Source of the DNA: Brumimicrobium oceani | Lineage (GTDB): Bacteria > Bacteroidota > Bacteroidia > Flavobacteriales_D > Crocinitomicaceae | NCBI RefSeq assembly: GCF_003143775.1 | Contig: NZ_QFRJ01000006.1 | Span: forward strand, 168,464 to 232,463 | DNA length: 64,000 bases | Direction: 5' to 3' | Program-made: the position numbers and the translations under genes | Notes under the pieces: model-generated | Seen by the model: the letters and a program-made list of their open reading frames with translations, nothing else | Databases searched by the model: none | What the model was told of the DNA's origin: nothing | Shown: piece by piece, positions 44,417 to 53,594 of the stretch | How the letters are laid out: every line of letters starts with the position of its first letter | Numbering within the stretch: the first letter of the stretch is position 1

Positions 44417-45991
44417 TTAAAACGGAGCTTCACCGCTATCATTGTGTGAAATATCAAAATCATCATCATCGATATCGTCCATTCTACTAGAAATTACCAT
44501 GCGATTTTCGGCAGCTGATGTATCGAACTCATTTCCAACAGGCATTGCACCCAGTTGCGGAACTTCTTCATCCATTCCGAAAGATTCAACGTTAGCAAAC
44601 TTGGCGTATTTCCCTATAAATTTCAAACGAACTGTATCCGTAGAACCATTTCTGTGTTTTGCGATAATAATATCTCCCATTCCTTGTGTTGGCCCTTTTT
44701 CATCTTCCAACAAACCATAATATTCGGCACGGTAAATAAATGAAACGATATCGGCATCTTGCTCAATTGCTCCAGATTCACGAAGGTCAGAAAGAATTGG
44801 TCTTTTATCTCCTCCACGCTGTTCCACCGAACGACTCAGCTGAGACAAGGCAATAACAGGAATATTTAATTCTTTTGCAATTTCTTTAATCGAACGAGAA
44901 ATTTGTGAAATCTCTTGCTCACGGTTTCCCCCACCTTTATTTGTTCCAGCTGTCATTAATTGAAGGTAGTCAATGATTACCAATTCAATATTGTGTTTTT
45001 GTTTCATTCGACGGCACTTAGCACGCAATTCGAAAATCGAAATTCCTGGCGTGTCATCGATATAAATTGGTGCTTTGGATAAACGCGCAATTTTGGTATG
45101 AATCATTTGAAATTCATGGTCTTCAATATTACCTTTTCTTAATTTCTCAGCATCAATTTGCGCTTCTGAAGAAATCAAACGTTTTACCAATTGCACACTT
45201 GACATCTCAAGCGAGAAAAAGGCAACTCCCATATTGTAATCTACCGCTGTGTTTCTTGCCATAGAAAGTACGAAAGCCGTTTTCCCCATTGCAGGACGTG
45301 CGGCAATTACAATCATATCCGAACGTTGCCAACCAGAAGTTAGCTTATCTAATGCTTTTAAACCTGTTGGAATTCCGGAAACCCCATCTTGATTTCCACG
45401 TGCACTTTCAATCTCTTCTATGGCACCTTTCATAGCAGTTTGCATGGTGTCGTAGCTCTTTTTCATGTTGTTTTGAGCTATGGCAAACAAATCTTCCTCT
45501 GCTTTTGAAAGCACACTAAAAACATCTTTGGTTTCGTCGTAAGCTTCTTTTAGAATCTCACTAGAAATTCCAATAATTTCTCGTTGAATATATTTCTCAA
45601 TGATAATTCTACCGTGATGTTCAACGTGCGCAGCTGAAGCAACTTTATTGGTTAAGGTAGACAAGTAATAAGCGCCACCAGCAATTTCTAAACTTCCTAA
45701 TTTACGGAGTTGTTCAGTGACTGTTAAAAGGTCAATTGGAGTTGTTGTATTGTACAATTCCGTCATGGCTTCAAAAATGGCCTGATGCTTAGGATCATAG
45801 AAAGCGTCTTTGGTTCTAAGAATATCAATAACGTTATTCATGGCAGTACCATCGATCATCATGGCCCCCAAAACAGCCTGTTCTAAATCAGTGGCTTGTG
45901 GTGGGATTCGTCCAACATCCATAGGGCTTTTCGCTCCACGTGTGCTTCTGCTCATTGTCATTTTTCCTTCTTTTTTATCCTGCTTCTCCAT
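44417..45991 (-). CDS. dnaB: replicative DNA helicase DnaB
   Basis: A 524-residue hexameric helicase that unwinds the replication fork. The N-terminal domain (about 28-130: PPQATDLEQAVLGAMMIDG) is followed by the RecA-like motor: Walker A ARPAMGKTAF near 230, Walker B region IELVIIDYLQLM, and ALSQLSRSVEQR with SDLRESGAIEQDAD. There is no intein. The C-terminal tail (about 455-524) is acidic and variable, typical of Bacteroidota. It starts divergently from mnmD. Confidence 0.95.
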   Translation of the reverse strand: MEKQDKKEGKMTMSRSTRGAKSPMDVGRIPPQATDLEQAVLGAMMIDGTAMNNVIDILRTKDAFYDPKHQAIFEAMTELYNTTTPIDLLTVTEQLRKLGSLEIAGGAYYLSTLTNKVASAAHVEHHGRIIIEKYIQREIIGISSEILKEAYDETKDVFSVLSKAEEDLFAIAQNNMKKSYDTMQTAMKGAIEEIESARGNQDGVSGIPTGLKALDKLTSGWQRSDMIVIAARPAMGKTAFVLSMARNTAVDYNMGVAFFSLEMSSVQLVKRLISSEAQIDAEKLRKGNIEDHEFQMIHTKIARLSKAPIYIDDTPGISIFELRAKCRRMKQKHNIELVIIDYLQLMTAGTNKGGGNREQEISQISRSIKEIAKELNIPVIALSQLSRSVEQRGGDKRPILSDLRESGAIEQDADIVSFIYRAEYYGLLEDEKGPTQGMGDIIIAKHRNGSTDTVRLKFIGKYAKFANVESFGMDEEVPQLGAMPVGNEFDTSAAENRMVISSRMDDIDDDDFDISHNDSGEAPF

Positions 45992-46142
45992 ATTGCAAAT
46001 ATATTTAAAACCAATTCGAAAGTTGGCTTTAAGGGTATCATCTTTTAAGATTGTGTAAAACTCTATTTTGGTGTATAACTTTTATTTCGCCAGAGCCTTG
46101 ATTGTGCTTTCAACTAATAGTATAATTACAAAAAACTATCAT

Positions 46143-46150
46143 TAGTTTTG
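46143..46150 (+). promoter_or_regulatory. possible -7 element for mnmD
   Basis: TAGTTTTG fits TAnnTTTG, 75 bases before the mnmD ATG. No TTG is found at the right distance, so it is tentative. Confidence 0.3.
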
Positions 46151-46224
46151 CACATACAAAGTTACGATAAACAAGTTCGAAAAGAGAAAGATTGGAAAAT
46201 TGATTTTTAGAAATAGACTAAAAC

Positions 46225-46890
46225 ATGAAAAGACAAATAATTACAACAAAAGATGGATCAAAAACGCTCTATCTTCCAGACTTATACGAACATTACCACT
46301 CCAATCACGGGGCGCTTCAAGAAGCAATGCATGTTTTCATAAAAAGTGGTTGGGATGAAATTGAAAAGGATCATGTCAATATTTTAGAAGTGGGTTTTGG
46401 TTCTGGATTGAATGCAATAATCACAGTAAATGCAAGTTTAAAAGACAATAAAAAGGTTTATTACGCTGGCTTGGAGGCTTTTCCCGTAACACAAGAAGAG
46501 GTTGATTTATTGGGTTATGCAGAACTGGAAGATATTGAACCCGTAAAAACGGAATTCAACAAGATGCATGCTACAAAATGGGATGTTCCAGAGGAGATTA
46601 ATGAATTGTTTACTTTGGAGAAAATTCAGCAAAAAATGGAAGATTTTGTTCCCAAAAAGGAAAGTTTCGACCTTATTTATTTCGATGCATTTGGTCCCAG
46701 AGCGCAACCTTTTATGTGGACAGATGAAGTTTTATCGAAAATGTATGATGCTTTATCAACCAATGGAATCTTTGTTACGTATTGTGCTAAGGGAGATGTC
46801 CGCAGAAGTTTGATTGCTTTAGGATTTGAAGTAGAAAAAATCCCCGGACCTCCAGGAAAAAGAGAGATGTTGAGGGCGAGGAAGAGATAA
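46225..46890 (+). CDS. mnmD: tRNA U34 (mnm5s2U) methyltransferase MnmD
   Basis: A 221-residue SAM-dependent methyltransferase (Methyltransf_30) that methylates the wobble uridine aminomethyl group in tRNA. It matches the N-terminal half of E. coli MnmC: the SAM motif EVGFGSGLNAI (about 55-65), DGSKTLYLPDLYEHYHSNHG at the start, and FDLIYFDAFGPRAQP near 148-162. The FAD-dependent MnmC half is absent, as in most bacteria with stand-alone MnmD. It is monocistronic between dnaB and the TPR lipoprotein. Confidence 0.9.
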   Translation: MKRQIITTKDGSKTLYLPDLYEHYHSNHGALQEAMHVFIKSGWDEIEKDHVNILEVGFGSGLNAIITVNASLKDNKKVYYAGLEAFPVTQEEVDLLGYAELEDIEPVKTEFNKMHATKWDVPEEINELFTLEKIQQKMEDFVPKKESFDLIYFDAFGPRAQPFMWTDEVLSKMYDALSTNGIFVTYCAKGDVRRSLIALGFEVEKIPGPPGKREMLRARKR

Positions 46891-46966
46891 AGCAAACCAT
46901 TGAGTTAAACGTAGATTTCAGTTAAGCTTCTGCAATTAAAGTAAACCCTAAGAGTGAAGATTTACT

Positions 46967-46974
46967 TATCTTTG
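46967..46974 (+). promoter_or_regulatory. -7 promoter element for the TPR lipoprotein gene
   Basis: TATCTTTG fits TAnnTTTG. Transcription would start near 46980, only 6 bases before ATG 46986, which makes the second ATG (46995) an equally good start. Confidence 0.45.
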
Positions 46975-46985
46975 CTCCTTTAAGT

Positions 46986-48041
46986 ATGAAAATTATGATT
47001 AAAAACAGTTATATATTTGCCCTTTTAGGACTTGGTATGCTATTCTCTTGTACCTCCGAAGAAAACACAGAAGAGGAACAATTCTTTGTAAAAGAGGAAG
47101 TAAGCACGGAAAGAGATGAATTAGCTGAAATCTCCGACAGTTTAGAAAACAATCCTGAAAATATTGATTTATGGATTCGTCAGGGAGAGCTTTGTAAAGA
47201 AAATCTTAATTTTTCGTGTGCCTTAAATGCCGGAGCGAAAGCCTTTAGAATTGATTCAACAAATATAAAAGCACGCCAATTGTATGCTTGGACATTAATC
47301 AATAAACCTGAAACACCAAGATCAGACATTGAAAGAGCGAAACGCCATTATCAGTATGTGCTTTCTCTTCAACCCAAAGATCCACAAACTTTGGTAGAAT
47401 TGGCGAATACTTATTCTTTAACAGGAGATTTTAAAACCGCCATAAAATATATCAATGACGCACTAAGAATGGACGAACGATACCGAGACGGATATGTTTT
47501 GAAAGGTTCAATTTATAAAACTTTAGAGAAAAACGATTTGGCCGTTTCCAGTTATCAAACGGCACTTCAAATTGATCCAGAATTTTTTATTGGTCATTTA
47601 AACACAGCTTGGTTACTGACTTCAATGGGGAATCATAAACTAGCGCTTGAATACTACCAAAACGCGGTTGAATTAAAACCAGAAAACTTAAACGCAATCT
47701 ATGGAATTGCAAAAAGTCTACAAGATTTAGGTGAGTATGATAATGCATTGAAGGAGTACAGAAAACTTGGAAAAATTGAACCCGAATTTCACATTACATA
47801 CTACAATCAAGGGGTGATCAAGCATTACTACCAAAAGGAACTAGACAGTGCGGCTTATTTTTATGATAAAACTTTAGATGTCAAAGAAGAATATCCATGG
47901 GCTTGGTTTCAATTGGGAGAGTTGTACTATGCACAAGATAGATTTCAGGAAGCAGGTAGAGCCTACACCGAAGCAATCAAGATAGACGAAAACTTTGAAG
48001 AAGCCAAACAAGCAGCACAAAAACTGCGTGGTAAATACTAG
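46986..48041 (+). CDS. TPR-repeat lipoprotein
   Basis: A 351-residue predicted lipoprotein. The N-terminus is hydrophobic and ends in GLGMLFSC, so Cys22 is the likely lipid site. About seven tetratricopeptide repeats follow (NIDLWIRQGELCKENLNF, AIKYINDALRMDERYRDGYV, ALEYYQNAVELKPENLNAIY), forming a helical scaffold for protein binding. Similar Bacteroidota lipoproteins are numerous and mostly uncharacterised. It precedes a membrane-protein gene by 6 bases, and the two are probably co-transcribed. The start could be Met4 (46995). Confidence 0.82.
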   Translation: MKIMIKNSYIFALLGLGMLFSCTSEENTEEEQFFVKEEVSTERDELAEISDSLENNPENIDLWIRQGELCKENLNFSCALNAGAKAFRIDSTNIKARQLYAWTLINKPETPRSDIERAKRHYQYVLSLQPKDPQTLVELANTYSLTGDFKTAIKYINDALRMDERYRDGYVLKGSIYKTLEKNDLAVSSYQTALQIDPEFFIGHLNTAWLLTSMGNHKLALEYYQNAVELKPENLNAIYGIAKSLQDLGEYDNALKEYRKLGKIEPEFHITYYNQGVIKHYYQKELDSAAYFYDKTLDVKEEYPWAWFQLGELYYAQDRFQEAGRAYTEAIKIDENFEEAKQAAQKLRGKY

Positions 48042-48047
48042 TTTTCA

Positions 48048-48647
48048 ATGCATCGTTTTAAATTAATCCATGCGATTAGTGAGGCGGTAATTCCTATTTT
48101 GGGATTGGTGTTTTTTGACTGGGGTATTTACTTCATTTTACTGTTCTATTTTATTGATTTAGTTGCAACCGAAGTTTTTGTCTACATCAAAGTCAAAAAA
48201 ATCATTCAGTTTCAAAAAATTAACTTCCCTTTTTCTATAAGCTATGGTAGGTTAATATTCAACTCCGTGTTGATGCTTTTAGTCATTGTAATTGCACATC
48301 TTGCGGTTTATTTTATCCTTCCAGGTATAGATTTTCCGAATCAAATCATAGAATTCTTGAGCTACGAAGAAGCGGGAATCCCTATTCCACAAGGTTATAT
48401 TTTATTGCCTTTGGTTGTTTTAGGAAATTTCCAGCAATACAAAGCCATGTTTGTGAAGACAGGCGCCTACCAGATGTCGTCATGGAAAAACTTGATTTTC
48501 GCAAGAAGAAAAGCCTTGCTCATCGCACTGGCTGGAGGTGGTTTGGCAATTGGATTAGCAAACTTAATTTTGCTTCCTGGTTATGTTTATGTTTTAGTGA
48601 TTGTTGGAGTGAAATTTTATGTGGACTTGAAAAGCCAAGCGCATTAG
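48048..48647 (+). CDS. polytopic membrane protein, DUF6498-like
   Basis: A 199-residue protein with about five hydrophobic helices. The segment AVIPILGLVFFDWGIYFILL resembles the start of DUF6498 proteins, but I am not certain of the family. It follows the TPR lipoprotein after 6 bases. No motif suggests a catalytic role. Confidence 0.65.
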   Translation: MHRFKLIHAISEAVIPILGLVFFDWGIYFILLFYFIDLVATEVFVYIKVKKIIQFQKINFPFSISYGRLIFNSVLMLLVIVIAHLAVYFILPGIDFPNQIIEFLSYEEAGIPIPQGYILLPLVVLGNFQQYKAMFVKTGAYQMSSWKNLIFARRKALLIALAGGGLAIGLANLILLPGYVYVLVIVGVKFYVDLKSQAH

Positions 48648-48668
48648 AGAGCGTTTGTTATACGCTGT

Positions 48669-48721
48669 AATGGAACGCGGATGATGCGGATGCAAGCAAC
48701 GCAGATTTTCACGGATTTTTT
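48669..48721. repeat. dispersed repeat, AACGCGGAT family
   Basis: Second copy of the 35632-35681 repeat: TGGAACGCGGATGATGCGGA, a variable middle and CAACGCAGATTTTCACGGAT. Both copies end in a run of T. Confidence 0.75.
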
Positions 48722-48760
48722 TACAGTTATTTGTATGAAAATTATAAGACATTGGTTGAA

Positions 48761-48810
48761 ATTGCAAAACAGTAGAGACGCGATGCATCGCGTCTCTACT
48801 GTTTTGCAAT
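48761..48810. repeat. perfect 50-bp palindrome between convergent genes
   Basis: Both 25-base halves are exactly complementary: ATTGCAAAACAGTAGAGACG plus CGATG, then CATCG and the complement. There is no loop. The core GTAGAGACGCGAT with its mirror resembles a hairpin repeat found in cyanobacteria and Bacteroidota. Its RNA would fold strongly and could act in both directions as a transcript end. Confidence 0.85.
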
Positions 48811-48831
48811 TATATCATTCCTGTCTAACCT

Positions 48832-50205
48832 TTACTTCCATGTTTCTTCTGTGTTGTACAATCTTGGTGGATCAATTTGTTTTTCTTTAAACACAATTCC
48901 ATAGTCTTCCAATTCTTTCAAAATTGGATTATACACATCTCTGTGGGTTGGAATAACCACTCCTTTTAATTGGATCGTTTCGTTTAGAATTTTCTTTACA
49001 CAAATTCCCAAAGGCAAACCTACCGTATTACTCATCGAAGTAAATGTTTGGTCTTCACCAATATTCACCATTTCAGAAGTGATTTCTCTTAATTCATCAT
49101 TCAGTTTATAAACAAATTTGTGATACATCACAATCATGTCTTTATCATCTGGTTTCAATTGCCATTTCGCTTCCAAAATGTGTTGTAACATTTGCGCAGG
49201 AGTGGCATTTTTTAATCCGATTTTTTTCTCGTTATCGAAAATCCCTAACCAAACCAACTTGTCCCATAAGGAATCATCAAGATCGATTTTCATGTAGTGA
49301 CGCAATTTTAATTCAACCGAATCACTGTGATTGTATGGCAAAAATGAGTTAATGAAATCACGATTGGTCATGTTTTCACTTCCTTCTAAAGTGTAAGAAT
49401 CATCTGTTGCTCCCAATTGAACAAAAACATCCCAAGCTCTAGAGAAACCAACTCTTCTCAATGTTCCACGATAAATGGTTGGAATTCCTTCTAAATCATA
49501 TAATTCACGGTACATTAATGAATTTCTGTTGGCATAGCCTTCAAAACGACCGTATCCTTCGATATCGATAATTTCTGTTCTGCGGAACAATTTATAGTAA
49601 GGAATGTACTTATAAAGTCCTTCTTGAATAAATTGCGCTGCGCCACCTTGCCCTGCCAAAACAACATTTCTTGGATTCCAAGTGAATTTATAATTCCATG
49701 GATTATCGTCACTTTCTGGAGCTACAAGCCCCCCAGTAAATGATTCAAAAATCTTCATTTCTCCACCCGCATCACGAATTTCATCAATCACACGCATTGC
49801 ACTCATGTGGTCAATCCCCGGATCAACACCAATTTCATTCATAATGATAATTCCGGCCTCTTTCGCTTCTTCATTTAGTGCTTTCATTTCTGGGGAAACG
49901 TAAGAAGGAGTAATCAAATCTTTTTTCATTTGAATACAATCCTTTGCTACATCGACATGAAAACGAGCGGGCAACATACTAATGACGATGTCTGCTTTTT
50001 CAATTTCCGGTTTTCTTTCGATAGGGTCCAGAGCATTAAAAACCATTGCAGTTGCAAACTTGGATCCGTTGATTTTTTTCTCAATGACTTCCTTGTTTTG
50101 ATCTACAATTTTCAAGTGCCATTGTTCCTTTTCAGCATTTTGAAGAAGGTAACGTATTAGTGAGGAAGATGATAATCCTGCTCCTAATATTAAAATATTT
50201 TTCAT
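48832..50205 (-). CDS. saccharopine dehydrogenase family protein
   Basis: A 457-residue oxidoreductase with an N-terminal Rossmann fold (ILILGAGLSSSSLIRYL, residues 4-20) and a C-terminal saccharopine-dehydrogenase domain. Conserved motifs include VISMLPARFHVDVAKDCI, GVDPGIDHMSAMRVID and FESFTGGLVAPESDDNPWNY. It belongs to the Lys9-like group that makes or splits saccharopine in lysine metabolism; its exact reaction is not decided by the sequence. It is a lone gene whose promoter region holds the hairpin array at 50371-50526. Confidence 0.85.
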   Translation of the reverse strand: MKNILILGAGLSSSSLIRYLLQNAEKEQWHLKIVDQNKEVIEKKINGSKFATAMVFNALDPIERKPEIEKADIVISMLPARFHVDVAKDCIQMKKDLITPSYVSPEMKALNEEAKEAGIIIMNEIGVDPGIDHMSAMRVIDEIRDAGGEMKIFESFTGGLVAPESDDNPWNYKFTWNPRNVVLAGQGGAAQFIQEGLYKYIPYYKLFRRTEIIDIEGYGRFEGYANRNSLMYRELYDLEGIPTIYRGTLRRVGFSRAWDVFVQLGATDDSYTLEGSENMTNRDFINSFLPYNHSDSVELKLRHYMKIDLDDSLWDKLVWLGIFDNEKKIGLKNATPAQMLQHILEAKWQLKPDDKDMIVMYHKFVYKLNDELREITSEMVNIGEDQTFTSMSNTVGLPLGICVKKILNETIQLKGVVIPTHRDVYNPILKELEDYGIVFKEKQIDPPRLYNTEETWK

Positions 50206-50370
50206 TGTTTGATAATTTTTGTTCCTGCGTGTATTAAAAATAAAACCATTTTTTGAAGTTCAAAATTCAAACGCATTCTCTATTTGATTAAGTAACAAAA
50301 CAAAGGAAAATCAAGGTATTTATCAAGTAAATTGGTTTTTAGTTTTGGTAATTTATGGTTAAAAACTAGC

Positions 50371-50526
50371 TACCACGAGAAAAAAATCTCGCGGCAGCAT
50401 GGGTGGTGGCAGATTAGGGGTTGCTAGAGACTATGAGAAAAAAAATCTAGGTAGTTTAGAACCACGAGAAAAAAAATCTCGCGGTAGTTTAGAACCACGA
50501 GATAAAAATCTCGCGGTAGCATGGGT
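50371..50526. repeat. array of four ACCACGAGA hairpins
   Basis: Four units, at about 50371-50402, 50428-50460, 50461-50493 and 50494-50526, each follow ACCACGAGA, an A-rich loop and TCTCGCGGTAG. Each forms a short stem (ACCACGAGA with TCTCGCGGT, one G-U pair). Unit 2 is degenerate (TATGAGA with TCTAGGTAG). Units 2-4 are directly adjacent with a shared joint TTTAGAA, so this is not a CRISPR array. The hairpin at 17366-17394 is a related form. Confidence 0.75.
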
Positions 50527-50554
50527 TTGGGGATTTGGGTTTTAGGGATGGGGT

Positions 50555-50631
50555 GTTTTCCTTCGCACCTGGACGGACGATTTGCAAATCGTCCGTACGG
50601 GGCGAAGGCTTTTGCGCTTGCGCAAAAGAGC
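50555..50631. repeat. palindromic element family A plus a second hairpin
   Basis: GGACGATTTGCAAATCGTCC (50575-50594) is a perfect palindrome, flanked by outer arms CCTTCGC (about 50560) and GCGAAGG (50602-50608). Then TTTTGCGC (50610-50617), two bases and GCGCAAAA (50620-50627) form a second stem that abuts the stop of the TonB receptor gene. Confidence 0.8.
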
Positions 50632-53523
50632 TTAAAAATTCCAGCTCATTTTTAAACTCATTGTAGTTCCTTGGCGAAGTGAGAAGAAATGTTCATCTTC
50701 TGCTTCAAAGGATTTGAAAACTGCTTCTTTTTTACTGTTTAAGATGTTTTTAAACATAATTCCAGCGTTAAACTGATCTTTCTTTCCGAATCGTTTTGAA
50801 ATATTCATGTTTACTCCATGGAAAGGAACCGTATAAATATCTGGTCGGTCGGTTATTCCTGAAAACAAAAGCGTTTCTCCTTGCACGTTGTAGTAAACTC
50901 CAATATTTAAGTTTTCACCAAATCCAGTTTCACCCGTGTATTCGATTCCTCCATTCACAATCCAAGGTGCTTGTCCAGCCATGTCTCTGTACTCTTCTAT
51001 TTCTTGTCCTGCTCTGGCGTTGTTTACCCTCGATTCGTATTCTGTTGAACTCAATTCTATTTGTGACTGTGTTAGGGTTACATTCATTGCAAAAGCGAAG
51101 TTATCTAAGTTTTTCGAGAGAAATCCTAGTAACTGTCTGGCTTCAAACTCTAGTCCTAAAACAGTTCCGTCCCCTACATTTCTTGGCTGAAAAGCGCCAG
51201 ATTGCGTAGCAAACTGTACCACTTCAATAGGGTTTTCAAACATCTTGTAGAATCCGCTGATCGAGAAAGTTTGTCCTCTTCCATGGAACATTTCCCATCT
51301 CAAATCAAAATTATGAATGGAAGTACTTTGTAGGTTTCCATCCCAATATTCCACTCCGGAAACATCGTTGGCATCTCTAAATAAGCCACCAATAAAAGTT
51401 CTTCCTGTAATTGGATCCAAAATTTCAGAGTAAGACAATTCCTTGAATGAAGGTCTTGCCGTAGTTTTTCCGTAAGAAATTCTAATGTTTTGCTTTTCTG
51501 AAACGGAATATACCAAGTTCATTGAAGGAAATAATCCCAATTCCTCTAAAACAACATCGTCATTCAAGACATTTGTTCCCAATTGATCTCTTCCAGTGTA
51601 TCTTTGAGAATAAATTTCTGTTCTTAATCCTAGAATAATTTTCAACTGTTTAACTGGTGAAATTTCTGTTAAACCATAAAAACCAGTTGATGAAACAGAA
51701 GACTCAAATTGATTTGGATTTACTGGTATAAATGGAGTCTCAAAAGTTGTTCCCTTCGAAATATCTCCGTTGTATGGCCATAGGTTTTCCTCGGCAAACA
51801 ATTCGTTAGGATCTCCAGTTAACTCCACATTCCTGACATTTATAGAGAAAGAACGAATCTTAAATTCACGCTTTTTATAACTTTGCATTGCGCCAATCTT
51901 GAATTGCGCTTCATTTCCAAAAAGCTTTAAATTCTTCTTTAAATCAACTTTTGCTGAAGTATTTATTTCATCCAATTCTCTCCAAATTCTTTCTGGAAAT
52001 CCAGATTCTGTTCCAATATTAAAACTTCCATCATTTCTTTCTTCGTAACGTGTAAATCGAATATCTGGATTATCAATTGAAGAAAGTGAAGTCGATGAAG
52101 CCCAATCTAACTCAAGATTCTTGTTGGTCAATTTATGACTTCCAGAAACAATTACTGTTGACAAAGCACGTTCTGCGTATTCTAAATTGTGTTGAAATCC
52201 AGAGAAAACTGCACCTTGATCTGTTTTGTCATAATCAAAAATTCCTGCAGTGGATGTTCCGTTTTGTAAGTGTAACAAATTAAAATTGTACTTCGATTTC
52301 GCTGTATTCAAGGTTAAACCTAACATTCCGCTCAGCAAAACATTATTTTCTCCATAGTTACCTTCTTGAATTTCTCTCATCTCCATGCTTGTTTCATTTC
52401 TATCATTCGACAAGCCATATCTTGAGAACAAAGCATCTTCATAAAACTTGGTTTCATTTTTATAAGAGACATTAAAATTATAGCCAATTGTGTACCCTTT
52501 TTTCTTAAATAAATCTCCCACATTTGCATCGATTCCCATATCCATTAAGGAATTAGATTCCATTGCTGCAAGGGTTGGGTCAAATGAACCTAAAATTTGC
52601 TGATATCGTTTTGCTTTCGCTCCATCAGGGTTGGCAATTGTTTCTGCGAAAAAAGGGATATTATTTTCTGCTGGAATTTCACGAGAGTTTTTTCCGAAAG
52701 CCAAGGCATCAGCTCCACTTTTTTCATAGGTAAGATAATTGTCCTTAAAATGATAATTCGGATTAAAAGCGGTGCTCATCGCAATACTTCTTGTACTTTC
52801 TGTGGCTGCACTATTTAAAGAAATGTCAATTAGTCCTCCTGTAAAGTCGGCTGGTAAATCGGCAGAAGCTGACTTATAAACTACAATATTATCAATCATT
52901 TTTGTAGGGAATATATCCATCTGAACAGTATTTCTATCAGGATCTAAACCTGGAACTTCTAATCCATTCAGCAATGTTTTACTGTATCGGTCTCCAATTC
53001 CACGAATGAAAATGTATTTCCCATCGCTTAAAGAAACACCGGGAATTCTCCTCATAGCTGCACCGGCATCAGAATCTCCTGTTTTCTTAAACTTCGCAGA
53101 AGACATTCCATCAATCATATTGCTGGATTTTTGCTTTAACGAAAGAATTGCATTTTCGGTATTCGTTTTTCGATTTGCAGAAATTACCACTTCCTCAAAG
53201 TCACTTGCTTCAGATTGAATTTGAAGTAAATCTAATGCAGTTGTTTGTTCAGGTTTTACTTCAATGGCATTTACAATTAGTGTATCATAGCCCATGTAAG
53301 TCACTTGCAAATCATAAATTCCCTGCTCCACCGCAATAGAAATTCCACCATCTAAATCTGAGTAGGCTCCAATTTTATGGTTTTTCACCATTACGCGAAC
53401 TCCAGGAAGTAGCTCTCCTGTTGTTCCATCCGTAATTTGACCTGTGATAAATCCTTGTTGCGCATTCATTACAAAAGATGTCCCAACAAAAATAAAAGTG
53501 ATAAAAAGTAAATGTAATTTCAT
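50632..53523 (-). CDS. TonB-dependent outer-membrane receptor
   Basis: A 963-residue receptor. ATG 53523 gives a clean signal peptide (MKLHLLFITFIFVGTSFVMN, cut before AQQ); two earlier ATGs exist. The N-terminal carboxypeptidase-like domain (GFITGQITDGTTGELLPGVR, about 25-105) is typical of the phylum. The plug follows (RRIPGVSLSDGKYIFIRGIG, DIFPTKMIDNIVVYKSAS), and the barrel ends in FSLRQGTTMSLKMSWNF with a terminal Phe. No SusD-type partner is present; instead a beta-helix lipoprotein gene lies upstream and likely forms the same unit. The ligand is unknown. Confidence 0.9.
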   Translation of the reverse strand: MKLHLLFITFIFVGTSFVMNAQQGFITGQITDGTTGELLPGVRVMVKNHKIGAYSDLDGGISIAVEQGIYDLQVTYMGYDTLIVNAIEVKPEQTTALDLLQIQSEASDFEEVVISANRKTNTENAILSLKQKSSNMIDGMSSAKFKKTGDSDAGAAMRRIPGVSLSDGKYIFIRGIGDRYSKTLLNGLEVPGLDPDRNTVQMDIFPTKMIDNIVVYKSASADLPADFTGGLIDISLNSAATESTRSIAMSTAFNPNYHFKDNYLTYEKSGADALAFGKNSREIPAENNIPFFAETIANPDGAKAKRYQQILGSFDPTLAAMESNSLMDMGIDANVGDLFKKKGYTIGYNFNVSYKNETKFYEDALFSRYGLSNDRNETSMEMREIQEGNYGENNVLLSGMLGLTLNTAKSKYNFNLLHLQNGTSTAGIFDYDKTDQGAVFSGFQHNLEYAERALSTVIVSGSHKLTNKNLELDWASSTSLSSIDNPDIRFTRYEERNDGSFNIGTESGFPERIWRELDEINTSAKVDLKKNLKLFGNEAQFKIGAMQSYKKREFKIRSFSINVRNVELTGDPNELFAEENLWPYNGDISKGTTFETPFIPVNPNQFESSVSSTGFYGLTEISPVKQLKIILGLRTEIYSQRYTGRDQLGTNVLNDDVVLEELGLFPSMNLVYSVSEKQNIRISYGKTTARPSFKELSYSEILDPITGRTFIGGLFRDANDVSGVEYWDGNLQSTSIHNFDLRWEMFHGRGQTFSISGFYKMFENPIEVVQFATQSGAFQPRNVGDGTVLGLEFEARQLLGFLSKNLDNFAFAMNVTLTQSQIELSSTEYESRVNNARAGQEIEEYRDMAGQAPWIVNGGIEYTGETGFGENLNIGVYYNVQGETLLFSGITDRPDIYTVPFHGVNMNISKRFGKKDQFNAGIMFKNILNSKKEAVFKSFEAEDEHFFSLRQGTTMSLKMSWNF

Positions 53524-53594
53524 AAAAATCATTTTTAAAAAAATCAAAACATCCCAAAGCCTGAGTGCAATGGGACATTTTGGAGTTTAAAGTT

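Noticed and set aside
44417..45991. Intein in dnaB, a common insertion place
   Set aside because: The Walker A and following motifs are continuous and the length is normal.
50371..50526. CRISPR array
   Set aside because: Units are adjacent with no unique spacers, each unit is itself a hairpin, and no cas gene is near.
50796..51209. 137-codon plus-strand frame inside the TonB receptor gene
   Set aside because: Antisense shadow over the conserved barrel sequence.
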